This document shows positions 33,930 to 46,542 of a stretch of 64,000 bases of DNA, in pieces (the first letter of the stretch is position 1; each line of letters starts with the position of its first letter). Location: positions 1,317,001 to 1,381,000 of the forward strand of contig JAYKKM010000079.1 in NCBI GenBank assembly GCA_035772405.1, written 5' to 3'. Source of the stretch: Chrysogorgia sp. JL179-B06 (taxonomy: Eukaryota; Cnidaria; Anthozoa; Scleralcyonacea; Chrysogorgiidae). The notes under the pieces were generated by a model. That model was given only the letters and a program-made list of their open reading frames with translations. It had not been told where the DNA came from and did no database searches. Position numbers and translations under genes: made by a program.

Positions 33930-34450
33930 TTAATGTTTTTATTTATTTAATTATTTCTTTAGCTTCGGCTCTTAAAAATACACAGAAGAAGCAGGGTCTT
34001 CACAACAGTTAAACACCAATTACAGTGGGCCCTTACAAAAATAAAATAATAACTAATATAACAGCAAGTTATGGGTTCAGTGAGGCTTCGCGATGTGTTG
34101 CACTTTAGGCAGACAGTTTTCCAAGTTCGAGGATCATCAACATTATAACAGGATAATAGAGCATTATTATAATAGTCTAATAGTGACTTCTTACATTTTT
34201 TAAAGTTTAAATGATCTAGACTTAAGTGTTCAGGGAGAGAGTTCCAAGTCCTAGTTGTTCTAATAAGAAATGAGCGATTGAAAGTAGTTGTTTTACATCG
34301 TTGACGGAATGAGATTGCATGATTAACATTTGCGGACGATCTAGTAAGCCTTAAGCGGGAACAAGATGTTTGGATAGGATATCGCATTATATAGGTAACA
34401 TTGTACAATACCATTGATGGCCTTAAAGAAGAACAGTCAGTCAAGATACT
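33930..34450 (-). mobile_element. Non-LTR retrotransposon 3' fragment
   Basis: The minus frame 34444-33959 encodes a LINE ORF2 C-terminus (NRSFLIRTTRTWNSLPEHLS, then KSLLDYYNNALLSCYN and TWKTVCLKCNTSRSL). It shares the CLKCN ending with the 12050-12710 fragment, so they are the same clade. The A-rich tail (AATTAAATAAATAAAAAC on minus) is near 33930-33950. Confidence 0.7.
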
Positions 34451-34564
34451 CGTGCCAGTAGGAAAGTGGTTGTAGTTTTGTAGAAACGAGTTTGTCTATG
34501 TAGACTGATTCTTCGCACATCAATGGTTGAGCTTCAAGATAAATTTTGATGCGTTGGATGCGCT

Positions 34565-34680
34565 CTTTACTAACTAGTTGAAATATTTCGAGTCACGAGT
34601 TCTGGAATATATAGTGGTGGTAATGCCACGATAAGAATTGGGTATATTACAAGTAATATTGGGCATTTCACTCGATTAAA
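34565..34680 (-). repeat. SINE family B, truncated head
   Basis: GAGTCACGAGTTCTGGAATA then GTGGTGGTAATGCCACGATAAGAATT matches the leader part of the full copy at 54700-54770. Confidence 0.65.
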
Positions 34681-35639
34681 CTGTATATTAGAACGTACTT
34701 GTTCAAAGCTGGCCAGACAAGTACGGGCAAATAAAGTGGCATACTCAGTCTATCTCAATATTGTATAAAATATTGCTAGGTAACACCAGTATAAAACAAC
34801 CTTTACATTTGCTATGGTTGCGCATCATTCTAAACGATAGCGCGGTTGAAAAGAATGTGCAGTTTTCATGTACAAAAAAATGACTTTTTAAAACAATATT
34901 GTACAACTTTCCGCTCGTAACCGGATGCGAAAAAAGCCGGCCTATCATTTTGAAATATTGAATGCCATTGAAGACCAAGGTGACGATGTTAATCTGTCCA
35001 CAATGACACTATCCACTTAATTCTAATTGCTGTGGCAGTGTAGGGTTTCAAACATTTCGGAAAATGATGAAATAAAACGATTTTTACTACAATAGAACTA
35101 TCTGCATCAACAAGTACTACCCGAGATTGCTTCATTGCGCACAAGACAATGGCGGCTCAAGTCGGATTGGCAAATGAAATTTTCTTTTGTTTAGTGGCTG
35201 TTGAAGTGACTAATTTTGAAATGAACAAAATAATAGCGTATAGCACAGATTCTATTTTTGAACCCAAAATGCGGACAAACAAACTAAAATGGAGTCTGAA
35301 GAATTCCCAAATGACTCTTTCCTATTGTTTAGGACTTAGATTTAATGCAAAATGCGGACAAACATCAACAACCTACGCTCTGCTATTATTTCAAGGCTTT
35401 GCGTCTCATATGTATTAATGTGTAATAATTTATTGTTCAAGAAACCTATATATGTTCTTTATGCTGAGTTTCAAACAAATGCCAAACAAATTAGCTTTAG
35501 TATACATTTTTTAAAGCATTTTAGACATTAGTTAGTTCGTGTGACAATCGTTATATTATAGTCCTCCATCCGCGTATTAACAACACGTACAAACCGAATC
35601 AAATTAATTTGTTTTAAATATCTCTAAAGTGAATAGCGT

Positions 35640-35905
35640 AACTTTTCAGAACAGTTTCTATTGTAGAACTCCTAGGATATTCAACTCTCTCATATACCAT
35701 CACATCTACGAGATGTTATAACCTCTCTCAATTCAAGTCTGGACTGAACACTATCGTTATACAACGGAACTGCAACACGTGTACGATGTGGATGATTCTG
35801 CAAACTTTAAAACCGTCTGTGTAAAATGTCACCTCATGTGTCGTCCGCTGTCTAGTCTTCTTGTTAAAATGTGCATGTTGTTTATTTATTTATTTATTTA
35901 TTAGA
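35640..35905 (+). mobile_element. Decayed LINE 3' end with (TTTA)n tail
   Basis: Broken frames include QNSFYCRTPRIFNSLI and TVCVKCHLMCRPL, similar to the LINE fragments at 12.1 and 34.0 kb, followed by a TTTATTTATTTATT tail at about 35880-35902. Confidence 0.55.
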
Positions 35906-36239
35906 ATTTATAATACATATCAATTACAGTATTACAACTAAAAAATTGAATGTATTAGGGTAAACCAAAAACAGAATTCAAGATTCGCTCAGGATTGGTC
36001 ACCCTAGTAGTCACCCTGTTAGTTTATTTTTTAACTTGGGGACCCCGTAATGCAGCGATAAGCTTTGTACTCAATGTGAATGATTTTTAGTCCCAGAAAG
36101 AGTTTCAACACCGTCCTCATTATGTATCAACCTAGAGTCTTATCTCCGCTACTCGCCAAACCGAGCTAGCTGTTGCTAAACATATATATCGACTTCATCC
36201 AACCATGGAATCGGCGGTGCACGTTTGTGTTAATATATA

Positions 36240-36545
36240 CACTGCTGTAGTGAATGTTGGAGAGCTCGGAGTAGACAGACGATACATGGACGATCGTCAA
36301 GCTCGTATCCTCAGAAAAATATTTCTGAATCCCGGACAGGAATCGAACCTGTAACCTTCTGATTGCCAGTGAGACGCTCTAACCATTGAGCTACCGAGAC
36401 TGAGATGGAGAGCAAAGGTTACTTGATGTACTGGTTGGAATGATATATGTACTGCTATATATATATATATAATATATGAGCTTGACGATCGTTCATGTAT
36501 CATCTGTCTACTCCAAGCTCTGGCCCATATTCACTACAGCCAGTG
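36240..36545 (-). repeat. tRNA-like repeat module, family A, copy 2
   Basis: tRNA-like core 36329-36400 (minus): acceptor-like ends, GCTCAATGGTTAGAGC D-arm and ACAGGTTCGATTCCTGT T-arm. Inverted modules AGACGATACATGGACGATCG at 36277 and CGATCGTTCATGTATC near 36485. Confidence 0.75.
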
Positions 36546-36599
36546 CATATATTAGGCAGTAGATATATATAATATCAATCGAACCAATCACATCATTGT

Positions 36600-36700
36600 A
36601 ACCTTCGCTCTCCATCCGAGTCTCGGTAGCTCAATGGTTTTTGAGCGTCTTACCGGCAATCATATATAAGGTTTACAGTTTAGATTCCTGTCCGGCCGGA
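36600..36700 (+). repeat. tRNA-like repeat module, family A, degenerate copy 3
   Basis: GAGTCTCGGTAGCTCAATGG with a TTTTTGAGC disruption, then TTACAGTTTAGATTCCTGTC. It lies inverted to copy 2 within 300 bp, so the pair forms a foldback. Confidence 0.6.
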
Positions 36701-38680
36701 CTCCTCAACTGTGGCGCCAATTGACTTCATCATACATTTCAACAAGCTTTTCAAAAACCAAGCTTTGTCAAATACAGTGTCAACGAAGACATTTGATTCA
36801 TCCAAGAGTAATCTCAACGCCGCCCGATCGTACTGTTTAACGTCTGTCATTGAGAGGCATTTAAATGATAACTCTGAGAGCTATTGCTTAGCACCGATTT
36901 CATCACTTCAACACAGACATTACAATTTTTTTAGAAGCAATGGAGCGTTTTAGAAATAATAACAACAAGCTTTAGAGTGTCGAATACAGTTTTAATGAAC
37001 AGTGGTTTCTTTTAAATACCAATATTCATATTTATCTCATTTGACTGCCGGGTGTCTCCTCTCTCTATTAAATATGGGTACATGTAGTCGTAGACTCACG
37101 CTAAAGACGACGATATCGTCGGGGTTTGTCGCATCTTTAGCCTGGAGTCTATTGTGACTGGTCTTACAAAGAACTACGGAAGGAAAATTATTTTGATTAT
37201 GGCTAACTCCAAATTATGACCAAGATAAAATAACAAATCCCAACCGACATATCACAATTGTTTACTCTTTTACTCTCGAACTGACTAGAAATAATGCCCG
37301 TCTGGTTATAATTCCTGCTAATTAACATGACGGTGAAAACACTTCATCTATTCCACACTGTTGGTTCTTTTAACAGAATCCGAGTACTTTGTTGTACGCT
37401 AAACCTATTTGTATATTTCTTAAGTCGATCGGCAATAGATCTTTTGAATGAATAGAAGACCGATGAAGACACGGTAACGCATGCAAGATTAAAAATTGAA
37501 ATTCGACAAGCGCCACGCACACGAGATCCACTCAACTCTGCGATTGGTGGCATAAAAATTAATGCGCACTACGTTATATCAACGTAATGTGTGTTGTTCG
37601 GGAAATTTAAAAGTACCAGTAAACGCCGGTTGATTGGGCTTTCAGAAAATGTATAGCTTTCGCAACAGTTGTGGTTATTTCCAGAGATATCAATAGAACA
37701 AAGAGGTGGTTCAATTTTGGATGTTTTTCAGCCCGACAGGAAAGAGTTAATCACGTACTGCAACAGGAATACATCAAAGATTGTAAAACAGGATACCCGA
37801 TGATAATAAATCGTAAAGGTGGTGAACTGACGAGATTTTCAGCAACAAAATATTGATGTTTTTTCGAGTACATCCCTGCCACCCATCCTACTTTTCTAGT
37901 CACACCCCCGGCCCATCCCTTGCCTCAATTGCAAATTTGCATATGCGGCCGTTTTACAACTCGCGTTACAGGCTGAAATTGCAATCGAGAATAACCAGCT
38001 ATTATAATCAACGAAATAACGAAGCAATTATAAACAGAGTTTTTATAGAAATATTTCATATATATATCACTTCCAAATCCAATGATAATTCTTGTTATGA
38101 TAACTGATATGTTATTAAAATTTAAAGTATTTTTAACTCCAATACATAAAGGGATAAGGCTTAAGCATCTCAATATCATAGAAGAATGTCTTTCGATTTG
38201 ACGGGCAGAAATACAAGATTTCCGCTACTTATATTTACAATCACGAATCTGTACAATTATACTGAAACATTTCATATCTATCTATATATATATATTTATA
38301 TATATATATTTATACTAATATATACACTGTAGGTTTTGGCAGCATTAACACTTAAGCGAATTAATGGTGGATGAATTCTATCATGCCCTTCAGATCAATA
38401 TCAGCTGGCTACGTTCTAACCAACATCAATCCATTACGACCATAACTTAGTGAACAATCTATGATAAATTTCCAAGTTATGCTCGCCAAAAATCACGTTT
38501 AACATGTTAGCCTGCCCGGAGATTCAAATAATAACAATATGGAATTACGTAGGGTCTCCATGCATGCATTGTAATATGGAGAATTAGTCATCGAAAGATT
38601 CTGAAATTGTTTATTGCATTCATGTCTATATCGTTCTTGTCTCTCTATATATACGCGCTTTTGTCTTGAATTTACAAACT
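36700..38680. other. Gene-poor interval before family member 3
   Basis: Open frames such as 36711-36953 (+) and 37344-37553 (-) have no recognised family. (TA)n tracts lie at 38280-38325. No supported gene. Confidence 0.45.
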
Positions 38681-38686
38681 CTCTCT

Positions 38687-39151
38687 CTAAATTGATACAG
38701 TTCTCCTCTTTGGGGACTTTCTCCTGCGCTGCTGAAACGACTTCCAGTACTCGTTTCGAAAGCTACGACCAGGGTCGTGCTTGAGAACTCCTCGAGTAAA
38801 AGCTCTGTCGTAATGGACGTGTTTTAAAGATAAAAAATAAGGACTATCAACGCAGACATCCTCCTTGCTTTTATCCTCGACTTCCTTGATGTCTTCTAGG
38901 CTGGGAGAAAACGATTTGTCCTTAAAGATTTTCGTAATCGGCTTACTCTTGTTACCTGGTTTTATTTTCGGCAGTTTTTGTTTGTCTATAGCTAACACTT
39001 CGAATTCTTCCATGATTGATTTGTGGCTATAAATCTCTTCGTAATCACAAATGTTCTCCAGGGATTCACAATCGGACATCGATAACGGCGAGTCTTCTTC
39101 ACAATTGCCATGCAGGTGAGTGAGGAGTGGTTGAAGTTCTAACATCATCAT
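38687..39151 (-). CDS. Small intronless protein, new paralog family, member 3
   Basis: Unrecognised protein of 154 residues from ATG 39151 (MMMLELQPLLTHLHG); initiation at any of three adjacent ATGs is possible. Family blocks: DSPLSMSDCESLENICDYEE near residues 25-44; KPITKIFKDKSFSPSLEDIK followed by EVEDKSKED; then YFLSLKHVHYDRAF, a GVLKHDPGRSFRNEYW stretch and the basic end RRRKSPKRRTVSI. The block order and spacing are those of members 1, 2 and 4. Upstream DNA holds a GTGTGTGCG microsatellite. No intron, signal peptide or membrane segment. Confidence 0.6.
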   Translation of the reverse strand: MMMLELQPLLTHLHGNCEEDSPLSMSDCESLENICDYEEIYSHKSIMEEFEVLAIDKQKLPKIKPGNKSKPITKIFKDKSFSPSLEDIKEVEDKSKEDVCVDSPYFLSLKHVHYDRAFTRGVLKHDPGRSFRNEYWKSFQQRRRKSPKRRTVSI

Positions 39152-39169
39152 TACACCCACCACCACCGC

Positions 39170-41950
39170 GTGTGTGCGTGTGTTGCTTAACAGGAGGCAC
39201 CGCTCGGCCAGGGCAAAATCTGATCGCTAATATCCTCTACGAGCAAACGAAAAAATAGAAATATATATCATTGTTATCGTTTTAAAACAATCAAACGTAA
39301 AGCAACACTAACGTTGTAGATCGCAAAACGTCGCGAAGAGCGTTCAAGCGGGAGCAAGAGTTTAAAATATTGAGTTCCCTTCCAATGTCACAATAAACAC
39401 CAATGTATTGTTATTGATACAATTAGTAACAACTTGGTATGATGTAAAATTATGACTATATAACTGAACACAAGGCCATCTAGCATCATAGTTGAGTAAT
39501 ATTGTACTGTACATATAAAATATACATTTTTATGTTCTAGGTATTAACACGTGAATGCACGAACAAGATGAATCTTGTTTACCATGCGAGATTCGCATGG
39601 ACGTGTCACGGCGAATCAAGTTGCACGCGCACATACAACGTAATTATCTCGAAAAAAGTGTTGAAAAAAAACAATTGTAACCTCGCCACTTCAAAGGATA
39701 CACGGCCAACTACATTAAGGGAATAATTACATCACCAACATATTCCCGCGAAACATGACCCATATGGCCTAAGACAACCCTGAACCCTCGAAGTCGAAGG
39801 CTCGCGAGCCGAATAATATCAGCTGTCTTTCTCGATTAAAAACCTTGCTACGAAACGACTTCGGTGCGTTGTTCGGTTATAATAAAATTGAAATTACCTT
39901 GAAATCTTAAAGCTGTGTTGGTACTCCCAGTCCAGTAGAGAACTACACGGTGTTTTGGACTACAGCCAAACACGGCCAAATCTACTCTCTCTTGTTATTG
40001 TGGTCACATGTTACCCGGCAAGATCATGAGCTCTCATTGACGTCACACCCCATTCATGACTTCAAGGCACCTGCAAGCATGGGCCCGCGAAAGGTAAACA
40101 CAACGACAGGAACTCAGGCACTGTCGAGTTTACGTGCGTAATATAGTGTTTACCATTTTTCGTTGTCTTTTATACAGCGATGGTAAGATATCATAAGTAA
40201 GCAGGCTAGCCTGACCATACATATAAACCAAACCTTAAGTTAGTGACGACTATGGTCTATTTTGACCTCGATTTTGACGTGTCTTGCATGAATTTGACGC
40301 GACATATTGAAGTGTTTCCAAAATGATCTCTTGAGGTCCTCATAGTGAATAAATCATGACTTGCAAAAACTATATATCAGCCTGGTCATGCAACGTCGAT
40401 GTGTCTTGTCTTTTTTTAAAAACTTCAAAAGATTAATTGGGTGTGCTGTCGCCAGATAACGCATATAGCATTGTGCCATTGTCTAAGGCCGTTCGAGTCA
40501 AGACCTTTCCTACGCAGTACTTTGCTGTAAAGACTGATAAGTGATAAAGTACGTTTACGTCTTTCCGAACTTTGTGGTCTAGTGGTTAGCACACATGTCT
40601 ATGAGCTGGTTCAAATCCTGGGTCGGACCACCATTCAGGGTCTTGAGGAGAAAGTGGCAAAGTGCTGCATTTGCAATTCACCTGCAGCAAAGAGTAAGAC
40701 TTTCGGGTCTTCTCGGATAACGACCTGTAAAATGTAAATCGTAGGCCCTCGGAACCCCTATCAATTGGGTTTCTCGCCTGTTGGGGTATCCGTTCACCTA
40801 AGAGTGATAAATCTAATAAACTAACTCAGACTGGATTCCATGGCTTGTGAATTGAAAACATGATTGTGCATACACTTTTAGCACCCGTATAAGATGTTGT
40901 TATTTCGTCTGTCACTGGTGGCACAAAAACTTAACAACAATTTTGTTCATGGCGACCGTTCTAAACTACGAAGCTAAACTATCATGAGGGTCATGATGTT
41001 GGATAGTACAGCTTTAGGCTTCTGTCATAGAAATATAGTGATCATATTGTATTGTCTATTCATATATTTTATTTTCTTGCTAAATGAAGCGTGCACAGTA
41101 TAATTTATAGGCTCCACAAAGTATCCTTAATTACGACAATGGTGTTGAAATGAGCTGTGTTTAGTATGAAGAGACTCAGCTGTATAAATAAACGAAGAAA
41201 GCCATGCAATTAAGTTCCGATGACGACGGTCATACGACATTCATGGCCGCTCATGCCTACACAATTGTAATAGAACATCTCTATATAAGTATCGCAACCG
41301 AGGTCGCACAGAGCGCTTTAATTTAAACGAAGCTTTTTACCAACGATGTATAATAAGGCCAACATGCAGTGTTTAACCGTTACATTTTATAGATTTTATT
41401 ATATATTGTAGATAGATTATATATTCACACACATACTTGTCGAATTGTTTAGTTGCCTACGGTGCTTAGCTGTTACATTATGCTATATTATACTATTCCT
41501 CGATACATATTTTCCTTGATTTATCAATTGTAAATTATAATTTTTAACTCGATGTATATCCAGGTCCCAATCTGATTTACTATTGTAAGAAAGTCGCAAT
41601 CACGTACTGTGTAATGATTTTATATTAAATTACCTTTATTATTATTATTATTTATTTTTGTAATACCGGTACGTGTTTCGCAATGGCTTCTGGGCCCCCT
41701 TTGCATTTCCCACAACACGAAAGTCAACCGAGACCATTTTCAAATTTTCGTCAACTTTCAAATTAGGGGACCTAGTTTCCATTCGCTTATGAAAGGATTT
41801 GAGTTAAGCCTCTCAAAGCAGGAAGCACATGCATAGGAAGTTGAACATCAATGACCATGCAATAATCGCTAACTATACTGAGTGTAGAGAATACATAGTT
41901 TACAGGTTTTACTGATGGCAATTATAGTTTTCATTCGAATGAAAATTAAT
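39170..41950. other. Gene-poor interval after family member 3
   Basis: Holds one SINE (family C, 40568-40830). The rest is AT-rich with no supported gene. Near 39910-40140 an open frame of 63 codons has no recognised similarity. Confidence 0.45.
40568..40830 (+). repeat. SINE family C, most complete copy
   Basis: tRNA-like head TTTGTGGTCTAGTGGTTAGC...TGGTTCAAATCCTGGGTCGG with good A and B boxes. Body: CAGGGTCTTGAGGAGAAAG, AGACTTTCGGGTCTTCTCGG, ATAACGACCTGTAAAATG, CGTAGGCCCTCGGAACCCCT and ATCAATTGGGTTTC. Ends GTGATAAATCTAATAAACTAA. Confidence 0.8.
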
Positions 41951-41959
41951 AAACGTATA

Positions 41960-42560
41960 TTCACATGCTCAGTGTGGAATCCTTACACTAAAAGGAACAT
42001 TAACAACATTGAGATGATTCAACGCAGAGCAGTTAGATTTACCCATAGTGACTACTCTAGAAGTAGTCAGTCTCTCCTATGCTTGAAAAATTAGGCTGGG
42101 TCTCTCTTGAGCAACGAAGGTTACTATATCAAGCCACAATATTTTATAAAATTAAGCAAGGACCAATTGGTCTTGTTTAGGTAGAGTATCTAGGTTGCCC
42201 AACACTTATCCTTACCAACAGATTCACTGCAATAACAATATATACAAATACTCATTTTATCCAAGGACCATATAGTGACATGGAATAACATTTCATTCAT
42301 GATAACCTCTCTTTTATATCTAGCGCTTCAAACTTCAAAACTCTTGCTATGCCTTCTATTAAGTCCATGTGTTATTCCTAATTTGTTAATTGATTTTGTA
42401 CTTTCGTTGCTGTAATGTGTTTTTGTTTTTTTATGTCATTGTATTTTATTATCTTTTGACATAACATATTATGTAATATGTATATATTCTAGTTGTACAG
42501 TAAACCTCCCAGACAGTATAATATATACTGATTTAGGAGTATATCTGCATTAAAGCATTA
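41960..42560 (+). mobile_element. L2/CR1-type LINE 3' fragment
   Basis: CSVWNPYTKRNINNIEMIQR, then RAVRFTHSDYSRS, then in another frame MLEKLGWVSLEQRRLLYQAT and IFYKIKQGPIGLV: the conserved ORF2 region after the reverse transcriptase of L2/CR1-like LINEs, broken by a frameshift and a stop. It ends in a GCATTAAA tandem tail near 42550. Confidence 0.75.
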
Positions 42561-43139
42561 AAGCACATGAAAGGATTTGAGCTAAGACTCGCATTGAGAC
42601 CACAGACAAATAGACAACACAACAATCTCTAACTACCGCGTGAAATTCAAAGTATATATAGTATTGCTTGAACAATATAAGTTCAATTTCGGAATAACCA
42701 CGCATATTTCTAGTACTCCTATATTTATCCTAAGGACAACTACTTCCGTCGGCACTTTTTTCTCACTTACTCTTCGCAAAAAGTTTGAAGTTCCGGCGGA
42801 AAAAAAGAATTAAACACCAGGAAATAGTCTTTGAGAAAAGCCTCCCGCAGCAGCAATGCCTGGTGATGCCGTGTCGGAACGTAACCGAATCATTTCCGGG
42901 GTCAATTAGTTGGAGTCAAAATAACTCGTCAACTCGTGTTTGCGAATTTTTTTTACAACCGGTAGAATGTGGAACGCGCTTGTGTGTATCAATCATAACA
43001 GGAGTTAACAATTTTAAGAATTTCCAGCTTCGTGTGTGGGAGTCGTTCAATTGAACAGACGAGAATCGAACAATGGTGTATTGGGGGTGACCTTGCTTTA
43101 GCGGGGTCCCAAAATTAGTATAAATTAACCACTCATGAT

Positions 43140-43380
43140 TCATTTTGTCAAAAGCTTTCTTCCTTAACCTCTGATCCTAGAAATTAGTTGAATGATATAT
43201 TGTTGAACCAAATAGAGTGTAAATATAGTCATAATTTTAAGTTTTTAAAATTTGTAATATAATTAATATCTTTTGTTATGTACTTTTGTAATGTTAGCAC
43301 ACCTCTTTTGGAAACCAGCTGTATATAGTTGAAAAGATTAGTGTGTTTAAATAAAGTTGATCATCATCATCATCATCAAC
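43140..43380 (+). mobile_element. LINE 3' UTR with (ATC)n tail
   Basis: A non-coding stretch (ATGTACTTTTGTAATGTTAG...GTGTGTTTAAATAAAGTTG) ending in GATCATCATCATCATCATCA at 43358-43378, the terminal microsatellite of a LINE-type insertion. Confidence 0.45.
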
Positions 43381-43803
43381 TCAAAAGCAGCCACTGTGAT
43401 TAGGGTTTCAAGGCTCAAACTGATCATACTAACGATCATAACCCTCCGTGGTTATTTTGCGTTAGCCTCCTCCGCAGGCAACTCTGTCTCTTCCGAGATG
43501 CAACGTTTTCAGTTTTGCAATGTTTTCAGTCTATATGATGTTTTGGCCGAGCCAACGAAATAAATAAGAGCATGGGCCCGAGCGAAGACAGAGAGTTGCC
43601 TGGCCCTTGGCGTGGTTTTACACCACTTTTGAGACACTGGCCCTAGACTCTCGAGTTTGCTCATGCAGCATTTATAGTTTGTACCGCAACGACTTAAGTA
43701 GTCGTAGACTCGTATTAAATATAGAAGTCATTTGAAAAACAACACTATAATTGTGTATACTAGGACCTTGACAAAAACCTCCACCGCACACTTGTGCAAG
43801 GTT

Positions 43804-44769
43804 CAGAGAGAGCGAGAGAGCGAGAGAGCGAGAGAGCGCGAGAGAGAGCGAGAGAGCGCGAGAGAGCGCGAGAGAGCGCGAGAGAGCGCGAGAGAGCGAG
43901 CGAGCGAGCGAGAGCGAGCGAGCGAGAGCGAGCGAGCGAGAGCGAGCGAGAGCGAGCGAGAGCGAGCGAGAGAGAGCGAGAGAGAGCGAGAGAGAGAGCG
44001 AGAGAGAGAGCGAGAGAGAGAGCGAGAGAGAGAGCGAGAGAGAGAGCGAGAGAGAGAGCGAGAGAGAGAGCGAGCGAGAGAGCGAGCGAGAGAGAGAGCG
44101 AGAGAGAGAGCGAGAGAGCGAGAGAGAGCGAGAGAGAGCGAGAGAGAGAGCGAGAGAGAGAGCGAGAGAGAGAGCGAGAGAGAGAGCGAGAGAGAGAGCG
44201 AGAGAGAGAGCGAGAGAGAGAGCGAGAGAGAGAGCGAGAGAGAGAGCGAGAGAGAGAGCGAGAGAGAGAGCGAGAGAGAGAGCGAGAGAGAGAGAGAGAG
44301 CGAGAGAGAGAGAGAGAGAGCGAGAGAGCGAGAGAGCGAGAGAGCGAGAGAGAGCGAGAGAGCGAGAGAGAGCGAGAGAGAGAGCGAGAGAGAGAGCGAG
44401 AGAGAGAGCGAGAGAGAGAGAGAGCGAGAGAGAGAGCGAGAGAGAGAGCGAGAGAGAGAGCGAGAGAGAGAGAGAGCGAGAGAGAGAGAGAGCGAGAGAG
44501 AGAGAGAGAGCGAGAGAGAGAGAGAGCGAGAGAGAGAGCGAGAGAGAGAGCGAGAGAGAGAGAGAGCGAGAGAGCGAGAGAGAGAGAGAGCGAGAGAGAG
44601 AGAGAGCGAGAGAGCGAGAGAGCGAGAGAGAGAGAGAGCGAGAGAGAGAGAGAGCGAGAGAGAGAGAGAGCGAGAGAGAGAGAGAGCGAGAGAGCGAGAG
44701 AGCGAGAGAGAGAGAGAGCGAGAGAGAGAGAGAGAGCGAGAGAGAGAGAGAGCGAGAGAGAGAGAGAGA
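43804..44769. repeat. 966-bp GAGAGAGC compound microsatellite
   Basis: Almost pure purine array of GA dinucleotides interrupted by GC at intervals of 6 to 16 bases (units GAGAGC, GAGAGAGC, GAGAGAGAGAGC). The long open frames through it (43732-44781, 43794-44810) translate only as Arg/Glu/Ser/Ala repeats and are artefacts of the repeat. Confidence 0.97.
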
Positions 44770-44924
44770 TGTTTTACATGAGGCTGGTCCGCGAGTTCAG
44801 GTTGGACTAAGGTTGTTTATATGGCCCAACCTGAGATTTAGGGAGTGTTTACATGGGTCCGACCTGAATACTTCAGGCCCGCCTGACTCCGGCTATTTCC
44901 CATGTAAACAAGAGTTTGTATATA

Positions 44925-45365
44925 CACTGCTGTAGTGCCTGTGGGTGAGCTTGAAGTAGACAGACGATACATGGACGCGATCGTCAAGCTCATCAGTATC
45001 CTCAGAAAAATTATTCCTCTCCCATATTCACTACAGCAGTGTACACACTAACACATCCAAGCATTACTGATATATAGTGACTGCCATATAGGCAGCTAGT
45101 ATACATATAATATCAATCGAACCAGTGCATCATTCATCATTGTAACCTTCGCTCTTCATCTGAGTCGAGACTCAACGAGGTACTGTAGAAACACTGAACG
45201 AGGTAGCTCAATGGTTAGAGCGTACCGCACTAGGTTATATAGCCGTTCGATTCTTGTCCGGGACTCAGGATCATTTTTCTGAGGATATGAGCTTGACGAT
45301 CGTCCATGTATCGTTTGTCTACTCGAAGCTCTCCCACATTCACTACAGCAGTGTATATATTAACA
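44925..45365 (+). repeat. tRNA-like repeat module, family A, copy 4
   Basis: Modules GTAGACAGACGATACATGGA near 44957 and inverted CGATCGTCCATGTATCG near 45297 flank a degenerate tRNA-like core (45195-45264, GAGGTAGCTCAATGGTTAGA...CCGTTCGATTCTTGTCCGGG). Confidence 0.65.
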
Positions 45366-45659
45366 CGAGCTTTCTATAAAGCTGTAAGAATATTGACAAG
45401 GATCTCAATGGACTGTATTATATTGTATTGTACTGGATTGCATGGATTGTATTGGCTATTGTATTGTAATCACTGGACTGGGTTTGGACTGGAACTCGAA
45501 CATTGGGACATCTGTTCGCGAACACTGCAGCTTGTGTTATACTGCAGGCGTAGTATTAGAATATTTTTAGGTCAATCGCAAATATCGGATGATATTTGCT
45601 GCTTTGGTCCCAAAGACAATGAAATAATTTTTAAGACTCCGCTGCGTGATCACATGTAT

Positions 45660-46330
45660 ACCTGAAGGGCAAAGAGCGCTATTTGTTACATTGTCACAAT
45701 CTCATTCAGTATCATGATCACATGTACCTGAAGGGCAAAGAGAGTGCTATTTGTTAGTAACATTGTCCCCGAAGGGCAAAGAGCGCGCTATTGTTATTCA
45801 TTATTGTCACAATCAAGTGTCGCAATCTCACTCAGTGGCACATGTACCCGAAGGGCAAAGATGCTATTGCAAACGTTACATTGTCACAATCTGATCACAT
45901 GTACCCAAAGGGCAAAGAGCGCGCTATTGTTATTCATTATTGTCACACTCAAGTGTCACATGCAATCTCACTCAGGGCACATGTAGCTCTCTCTTTGCCC
46001 TACGGGTACATGTGATCAGATCGTGCGACAATGTTGAATAACAATAGCGCTATCTTTGCCCTTCGGGTGCATGTGATCATATTATACTGAGTGAGATTGT
46101 GATGCTGATTGTGACAATGAATAACAATAGCACTCTCTTTGCCCTTTGGGGACAATGTAACGTTGAATAACATACAATAGCATCGTTGCCCTTCGGGTAA
46201 ACATTGTTGCACAATCTCATTCATTGCACCCCGGGCAAAAAGAGCATTAAAGGCAAAAAGAGCATTAAAGGCAAAAAGAGCATTAAAGGCAAAAAGAGCA
46301 TTATTGTTATTACTCAACATTGTCACCGAA
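45660..46330. repeat. Foldback array of CCGAAGGGCAAAGAGCGC units
   Basis: Left half (45660-45985) has at least five direct copies of (C/T)CCGAAGGGCAAAGAG(C)GC separated by CATTGTCACAATCTCA(C/T)TCA and ATCACATGTACC spacers. Right half (45990-46330) has the same units inverted (CTCTTTGCCCTTCGGG, GGTACATGTGATCA). It ends with four tandem 18-bp copies of GGCAAAAAGAGCATTAAA (46234-46303). Confidence 0.8.
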
Positions 46331-46542
46331 TCTCATTCACACAGTGGTTTTAAGCCCACTCACAAGTAATCTTGTTAGCGCGGAAAACTATAAACACTTG
46401 AAGCTTAGAAGGTGTTGACATGCATTCTTCTATGGGGCTTCAAGTTCATCACTTGTGTAATAAGTACTCATGTCAAGTTGGCGTACGAGAGACTAAAAAT
46501 ACCTGAAATCATCCGGCCAATATATATATATATATATATATA

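Noticed and set aside
36711..36953. 80-codon plus frame next to a tRNA-like repeat
   Set aside because: No recognisable domain; it lies within repeat debris and may be an unidentified transposon remnant.
43732..44810. Two overlapping plus-strand open frames of 338-349 codons
   Set aside because: They run wholly through the GAGAGAGC microsatellite and encode only Arg-Glu-Arg-Glu/Ser/Ala repeats; simple-sequence artefacts.
46234..46303. Four regular 18-bp repeats resembling a short CRISPR-like array
   Set aside because: Repeats are directly adjacent with no unique spacers, in an animal genome; a minisatellite.
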